A DNA stretch of 10,311 nt from the NCBI RefSeq assembly GCF_937889215.1, contig NZ_CALBEX010000417.1, forward strand, positions 1 through 10,311. The letters run 5' to 3'. Numbering within the stretch: the stretch's first letter is position 1; every line of letters starts with the position of its first letter. The position numbers and the translations under genes are program-made. This stretch comes from an uncultured Limnohabitans sp. GTDB taxonomy: Bacteria; Pseudomonadota; Gammaproteobacteria; Burkholderiales; Burkholderiaceae_C. A model generated the notes under the pieces. The model had not been told where the DNA came from, searched no databases, and saw nothing but the letters and a program-made list of their open reading frames with translations. Shown piece by piece: positions 6,546-10,311 of the stretch.

Positions 6546-6968
6546 TTAATCGGTGGAAGGTGAAGCGGTTTCGCGACGGCTGACGTATTTGAAGGTGCCC
6601 GTGGCGTGGGCGCAGAGTTGGCCTTGGGCATCGAACACGCTGGCTTCGGTGAAGGCCATGCTGCGTGTGCGGTGTTGCAAATGGCCTTTGCCCACCAGGG
6701 CTTGGCCAGCCAACACTTTGGCGGGGCGCATGAAGCTGGTTTTCATCTCGATGGTGACCACACCCATGTCGGGGTCCACGCTGCGGGCAGCGGTGGCCAT
6801 GATCACGTCGAGAAAGGTCATGACGGCACCGCCGTGTGTGACATCGAATGAATTGAAGTGCTCGGGGCGCGGCGCGAAATGCAGCTCGGACTCGCCGCCT
6901 TCAAACTTTTCGAGCGTAAAACCCAGGTGGTCTACAAAGGGGATCTTGGCGCCAAACGGAATGCTCAT
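6546..6968 (-). CDS. PaaI-family hotdog-fold thioesterase
   Basis: A 140-residue hotdog protein. The PaaI/YbgC-type active-site region is FNSFDVTHGGAVMTFLD (38-54), with N39, HGG (45-47) and D54 on the central helix. A strand-rich half follows (VVTIEMKTSFMRPAKVLAG; ASVFDAQGQLCAHATGTFKYV). Such enzymes hydrolyse acyl-CoA thioesters, often relieving CoA trapped on dead-end intermediates. I chose the ATG at 6968 because MSIPFGAKIPFV looks like the family start and GGGAAAG (6984-6978) lies nine bases upstream. An alternative ATG at 6986 adds six residues and overlaps the preceding SDR stop as TGATG, so it cannot be excluded. It sits between an SDR and the MDR reductase in the operon. Substrate unknown. 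Confidence 0.88.
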   Translation of the reverse strand: MSIPFGAKIPFVDHLGFTLEKFEGGESELHFAPRPEHFNSFDVTHGGAVMTFLDVIMATAARSVDPDMGVVTIEMKTSFMRPAKVLAGQALVGKGHLQHRTRSMAFTEASVFDAQGQLCAHATGTFKYVSRRETASPSTD

Positions 6969-6985
6969 GTTCAAGGGCTTTCCCA

Positions 6986-7777
6986 TCAGCCGCCGATGAT
7001 GGCGCTGACACCGCCATCGACCGCCATCCATTGACCGGTGATGTGTTTGCCCGCGTCCGATGCAAACAACAAGGCCAGGCCTTTGAGGTCTTCGTCGTCG
7101 CCCAGGCGGCGCAGCGGCGCGCCTTGGGCCATCTTGTCTGCGCCCAGTTTTTCCAGCAGGCCGTAGGTCATCTTGCTGGGGAAAAAGCCCGGGCAAATGG
7201 CGTTGACGGTGATGCCGTGTTCGCCCCACTCGCCCGCCAATGCGCGGGTGAAGTTGACCACGGCACCTTTGGAGGTGTTGTAGGCGATGGTCTTCATCTC
7301 AGACGGGTTGCCCGCCAAACCGGCGATGGAGGCGACGTTCAGGATGCGGCCTTTGCCACGCGGAATGAACGACAGCTTGGCCACTTCTTGCGACAAGATG
7401 AAATAGCCGCGGACATTCAGGTTCATGACCTTGTCCCAGGCCTCAACCGGGTGGTCTTCGGCTGGAGCGCCCCATGTGGCACCGGCGTTGTTCACCAAAA
7501 TGTCGATTTGCCCCATGCGCTCCATGGTCTCGAAGGCCAGGCGGCGGATGTCTTCTTCTTTGCCGCAGTCGGCGGCAATCCAGCGGGCATCAATGCCCGC
7601 CGCTTGCAGCTCGGCAGCAGCGGCTTCCAGATCGGCCGCTTTGCGCGAGCTGAGCATGATCTTGGCACCGGCTTCGCCCAGGGCATGCGCCATTTGCAGG
7701 CCCAGGCCACGAGAGCCGCCCGTGACCAAGGCCACTTGGCCGGTCAGGTCAAAAAGTTGTTGAACAGTGCGTGTCAT
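6986..7777 (-). CDS. SDR family oxidoreductase (FabG / gluconate 5-dehydrogenase-like)
   Basis: A 263-residue classical SDR of normal length. TGGSRGLG (19-26) is the cofactor motif, and SSRK (43-46), with R45 after the second strand, suggests NADP(H). D70, NNAG (96-99), N121, S150 (NVASIAG), and Y166 and K170 (YNTSK) form an intact catalytic set. ICPGFFPSKMT (194-204) is the usual post-catalytic loop, and ITGQWMAVDGG (246-256) the usual C-terminal signature. The start has a strong AAGGAG (7790-7785), seven bases before the ATG, so the gene can be initiated independently 13 bp behind the Dabb gene. Within this operon a 3-hydroxyacyl/3-oxoacyl oxidoreductase is more likely than a sugar dehydrogenase, but sequence alone does not decide. 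Confidence 0.93.
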   Translation of the reverse strand: MTRTVQQLFDLTGQVALVTGGSRGLGLQMAHALGEAGAKIMLSSRKAADLEAAAAELQAAGIDARWIAADCGKEEDIRRLAFETMERMGQIDILVNNAGATWGAPAEDHPVEAWDKVMNLNVRGYFILSQEVAKLSFIPRGKGRILNVASIAGLAGNPSEMKTIAYNTSKGAVVNFTRALAGEWGEHGITVNAICPGFFPSKMTYGLLEKLGADKMAQGAPLRRLGDDEDLKGLALLFASDAGKHITGQWMAVDGGVSAIIGG

Positions 7778-7790
7778 CGGTTGGCTCCTT

Positions 7791-8096
7791 TTATTCGACG
7801 TTGAAATCCATGCAGCGGCGCTCTTGCACGACCGCTTTCATGAAGGGTTTGATGGCCACATGATCGGGGTGATTCTGGTAAGCCGCTAGCACCTGCGCGT
7901 CATCGACGAGCATGTGCAACACCAAGTCGTTGGTGCAGTCCATGCCGGGCGTGGCGGTGGCGACTTCAAAAGCGCGAATACCGGGCACCACCTGGGCGCA
8001 CGACAACAGCAAGCCCTTGGCCTTGACCAGATTGGTGGCTTTGTCGGCCCCCTCGGCGTGGTCCTGGAGGTTCCACATCACGATGTGGCGGATCAT
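7791..8096 (-). CDS. Dabb (stress-responsive alpha/beta barrel) domain protein
   Basis: A 101-residue single-domain protein. MIRHIVMWNLQDHAEG at the N-terminus, VVPGIRAFEVATATPG (36-51), DLVLHMLVDDAQVLAAYQNHPDHVAI (57-82) and the C-terminal strand CMDFNVE are typical of the Dabb family, a dimeric ferredoxin-like fold. Dabb proteins include a polyketide cyclase in plants and many bacterial members of unknown function. Residues H4 and the YQNHPDH stretch (73-79) line the cavity in relatives. The ATG at 8096 overlaps the upstream dehydrogenase stop (TGATG), with GAGGA nine bases upstream, so translation is probably coupled. Its job in an acyl-CoA operon is unknown; binding or cyclising a small hydrophobic intermediate is speculation. 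Confidence 0.88.
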   Translation of the reverse strand: MIRHIVMWNLQDHAEGADKATNLVKAKGLLLSCAQVVPGIRAFEVATATPGMDCTNDLVLHMLVDDAQVLAAYQNHPDHVAIKPFMKAVVQERRCMDFNVE

Positions 8097-9910
8097 CAGA
8101 ACGCGTCCTCGGGCAAGTCGGCGCAAGTGGCGTCGCGGCTGCTGACCACGGCCAGCCAAGCCCCGATCTTGGGCAGCTCATAACGGAAAAAGTAGCGGCA
8201 AGCGGCGCGCCGGCCCACCGCAGCAGGGCTGTGGTCGTTGCCCAGGCTGTTGGCCACGTCGAGCCAGATCCAGGCGATGACCGTGTGGCCAAAGGCCTGC
8301 AAATACGGCACGGCGTTGGCCAAGGCTTGCGCAGGCTGGGCACCGTCCCAGGCTTGTTGGGTGGCTTGGCCCACTTGATGCAGGGCATCGCGCAAAGCGG
8401 CTGCCTCTGGGCCCCAACCCGATTCGGCTTTGGCGGCCGTGGCCAACATGCGCTCGGCCAAGAGCTGCAGGCCTCGGCCGTTTTCCATCAGCACTTTGCG
8501 GCCCAACAAGTCCATCGCCTGGATGCCGTGGGTGCCCTCGTGGATCATGTTCAGGCGGTTGTCGCGCCAGTACTGCTCGACCGGAAAATCCCGCGTGTAG
8601 CCGTAGCCGCCGTGGATCTGGATGGCCAAGCTGTTGGCTTCCAGGCACCACTCGCTGGGGAAACTCTTGACGATGGGCGTGAGCACCTCCAGCAGCAGGC
8701 GCGCCACATCGGCGTCTTCGGCTGTGCCGGTGTGTTGCTCGTCCACCAGGCGGGCGCAGTACAAGGCCAAAGCCAGAGCGCCTTCGCTGTAAGCCTTTTG
8801 CGCCAACAGCATGCGTTTGATGTCGGCGTGCTCAATGATGCGAACTTGGGGCTGGCTGGCGTCCTTGCCCCCTGCCCCGGTGGGTCTGCCTTGAGGGCGG
8901 TTTTTGGCGTAGTCCAAGCTGGCGTAATAACCGGCCATGCCCAGCATGGTGGCGGCCATGCCCACGCCAATGCGGGCTTCGTTCATCATGTGGAACATGC
9001 AGCGCAGGCCTTCACCGGGCTTGCCGACCAAGTAGCCCACGGCACCTGTGTCACCTCTCACCGGGTACTTGCCCTCACCAAAGTTCAGCAGCGTGTTGGT
9101 CGTGCCGCGCCAGCCCAATTTGTGGTTCAGGCCGGCCAGCGCCACGTCGTTGCGCTCACCCGTCAGCTGCCCATTCGTGTCCACCATCTTTTTGGGCACG
9201 ATGAACAGCGAGATGCCGCGAACGCCCGGCACCAACTGGCCATTGGCATCGGGGATCTTGGCCAACACCAAATGGATGATGTTTTCGGAGAGCTCATGCT
9301 CACCCGAGGAGATCCACATCTTGTTGCCCTTGAGGCGGTAGCGTGCCCCCAAGGCATCGGATTCAAAGTCTGCACCATCGGGCGTGGCGCGGGTGGTCAC
9401 GTCGCTGAGCGACGAGCCCGCTTGCGGCTCAGACAGGCACATGGTGCCTGAGAAGCGCCCATTGAATTCGTTGGCCGCAAACACCTGCTTTTGCAAATCG
9501 GTGCCGTGCACCATGAGCAAATTGGCGTTGCCGCTGGTCAGCATGCCTGAGCCAATGCTGACCGAGGCCATGGCAAAAAACGCGTTGGCCGCCGCCTCCA
9601 CGGTGTAGGGCAGCTGCATGCCACCGATCTCGTAGTCCTGTGCGGCGCTCAACATGCCCGACTCGGCATAGGCCTTGTAGGCGTCGTGTGTGGCTTGCGG
9701 CAAGATGACTTTTTCGCCATCAAAGTGCGGCTCTTGCGTGTCGACCAGGCGGTTAAAAGGCGCGTACTTCTCGCGGGCAATGCGCTCGCAGGTGTCGAGC
9801 ACGGCGTCAAAGGTTTCACGCGAGTGGTCGGTAAAACGCTCGCGGCTTTGCAGGCTTTCAACCTTCAGCCAGTCGTGCAGCAAAAAATCAACGGTGGGGC
9901 GCAGGCTCAT
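8096..9910 (-). CDS. Acyl-CoA dehydrogenase, DmdC-type long form (first gene of operon)
   Basis: A 604-residue flavoprotein of the long acyl-CoA dehydrogenase subfamily that includes DmdC (3-methylmercaptopropionyl-CoA dehydrogenase). It introduces a C2-C3 double bond into an acyl-CoA using FAD. Visible: N-terminal helical domain with the family start LRPTVDFLLHDWL; MCLSEPQAGSSLSD (157-170) and KMWISSGEHE (197-206) of the FAD-binding middle domain; GLNHKLGWRGT (260-270); loop YAKNRPQGRP (334-343); and IHGGYGYTRDFPVEQYWRDNR (432-452). IHEGTHGIQ (456-464) places the likely catalytic base at E458. The last about 120 residues match the extra C-terminal domain of this subfamily. The Shine-Dalgarno is weak (GGGA, nine bases upstream). 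The stop overlaps the Dabb start. A terminator lies directly upstream, so the promoter is unclear. Chain-length or substrate preference cannot be read. Confidence 0.95.
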   Translation of the reverse strand: MSLRPTVDFLLHDWLKVESLQSRERFTDHSRETFDAVLDTCERIAREKYAPFNRLVDTQEPHFDGEKVILPQATHDAYKAYAESGMLSAAQDYEIGGMQLPYTVEAAANAFFAMASVSIGSGMLTSGNANLLMVHGTDLQKQVFAANEFNGRFSGTMCLSEPQAGSSLSDVTTRATPDGADFESDALGARYRLKGNKMWISSGEHELSENIIHLVLAKIPDANGQLVPGVRGISLFIVPKKMVDTNGQLTGERNDVALAGLNHKLGWRGTTNTLLNFGEGKYPVRGDTGAVGYLVGKPGEGLRCMFHMMNEARIGVGMAATMLGMAGYYASLDYAKNRPQGRPTGAGGKDASQPQVRIIEHADIKRMLLAQKAYSEGALALALYCARLVDEQHTGTAEDADVARLLLEVLTPIVKSFPSEWCLEANSLAIQIHGGYGYTRDFPVEQYWRDNRLNMIHEGTHGIQAMDLLGRKVLMENGRGLQLLAERMLATAAKAESGWGPEAAALRDALHQVGQATQQAWDGAQPAQALANAVPYLQAFGHTVIAWIWLDVANSLGNDHSPAAVGRRAACRYFFRYELPKIGAWLAVVSSRDATCADLPEDAF

Positions 9911-9940
9911 GTCGCATCATCCCGGTTTAAAAAACAGACA

Positions 9941-9975
9941 AAGAAAAAGGCGGTCAGCTGCAAACCGACCGCCTT
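9941..9975 (-). terminator. Intrinsic terminator behind the thiolase gene
   Basis: AAGGCGGTC (9947-9955) and GACCGCCTT (9967-9975) are perfect 9-bp complementary arms with an 11-base loop. Read on the minus strand, the stem ends in a run of five Ts, then C and three more Ts. This is a textbook rho-independent terminator for the thiolase transcript, 31-66 bp behind its stop codon. On the plus strand no T-tract follows. The hairpin lies only 31 bp ahead of the acyl-CoA dehydrogenase gene and so should insulate the operon from the thiolase, at least partly. Confidence 0.85.
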
Positions 9976-10006
9976 GGTGTTGATCAGGCGTCAACAGCCA
10001 CGGGCA

Positions 10007-10311
10007 TCACAGCACTTCAAAAATGCCGCAAGCGCCCATGCCGCCGCCAATGCACATGGTCACCGCCACGCGCTTGGCACCACGGCGTTTGCCTTCAATC
10101 AAGGCGTGACCCGTCAGGCGTTGGCCTGACACGCCGTAAGGGTGGCCCACCGCAATCGCGCCGCCGTTGACGTTCAGCCGGTCGGCTGGGATGCCCAGCT
10201 TGTCGCGGCAGTAAAGCACCTGCACGGCAAACGCTTCGTTCAGCTCCCACAGGTCGATGTCGTTGACTGTGAGGCCCAGACGCGCCAGCGCTTTGGGCAC
10301 GGCGTACACGG
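10007..10311 (-). CDS. Thiolase (acetyl-CoA acetyltransferase family), C-terminal part
   Basis: This is the last 100 codons of a thiolase; the gene enters from the right edge. The first complete codon in the window (10309-10307) is GTG for an internal valine, not a start. Thiolase signatures are intact: ELNEAFAVQ (the NEAFA active-site loop), [14 protein letters not shown] with the catalytic histidine, and [17 protein letters not shown] with the second catalytic cysteine, ending at the usual C-terminus. The nucleophilic first cysteine lies outside the window. Thiolases either cleave 3-ketoacyl-CoA at the end of beta-oxidation or condense acetyl-CoA; the genes next door favour the degradative role. 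It is followed by an intrinsic terminator. Confidence 0.95.
   Translation of the reverse strand, partial: VYAVPKALARLGLTVNDIDLWELNEAFAVQVLYCRDKLGIPADRLNVNGGAIAVGHPYGVSGQRLTGHALIEGKRRGAKRVAVTMCIGGGMGACGIFEVL

Noticed and set aside
8231..9451. Plus-strand open frame of 406 codons opposite the acyl-CoA dehydrogenase
   Set aside because: It lies wholly antisense to a gene whose motifs are all intact. It shows no family signature, and its length follows from codon bias on the other strand.
10007..10309. Apparent complete 100-codon gene starting at position 10309
   Set aside because: The apparent start is an internal GTG valine codon of a thiolase that continues past the window edge; the gene is partial.

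Overview
The window looks like chromosomal DNA from a betaproteobacterium of the Burkholderiales, most likely a Comamonadaceae relative (Limnohabitans, Rhodoferax or similar). This rests on the GC-rich coding sequence, the style of the Tex protein, and a dense fatty-acid/acyl-CoA operon containing a DmdC-type acyl-CoA dehydrogenase. The genus is inferred from protein resemblance, not proven. I see no rRNA, tRNA, CRISPR array, insertion sequence or phage gene.

Layout. (1) Positions 1-2480, minus strand: the first 31 codons of a patatin-like protein lie directly behind a complete tex gene. (2) Positions 2481-3654: an AT-rich island. A 278-bp promoter region leads to two tandem plus-strand genes, each encoding a 130-residue lipoprotein. 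The two proteins are gapless paralogues with five cysteines at identical positions, and each ends in the same HELRH (HExxH zincin-type) motif 13 residues from the C-terminus. This is the least explained part of the window. (3) Positions 3655-9910, minus strand: a tight seven-gene operon. In transcription order it holds an acyl-CoA dehydrogenase, a Dabb-domain protein, an SDR reductase, a PaaI-type hotdog thioesterase, an MDR-type NADPH enone/alkenal reductase, a GST-like protein with an extra C-terminal domain, and a second SDR. (4) Positions 9941-10311, minus strand: the C-terminal third of a thiolase, followed by a strong intrinsic terminator that separates it from the operon.

How the genes may work together. 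The thiolase, acyl-CoA dehydrogenase, thioesterase and reductases point to oxidation or modification of a CoA-bound acid. The MDR reductase and GST-like protein would suit reactive alpha,beta-unsaturated intermediates. The substrate cannot be read from the sequence. Start/stop overlaps (ATGA between the last two genes, TGATG between the first two) and gaps of 10-26 bp imply co-transcription and translational coupling. The two lipoproteins are probably outer-membrane anchored and transcribed away from tex, each apparently with its own promoter. They end convergently against the operon at about position 3650.
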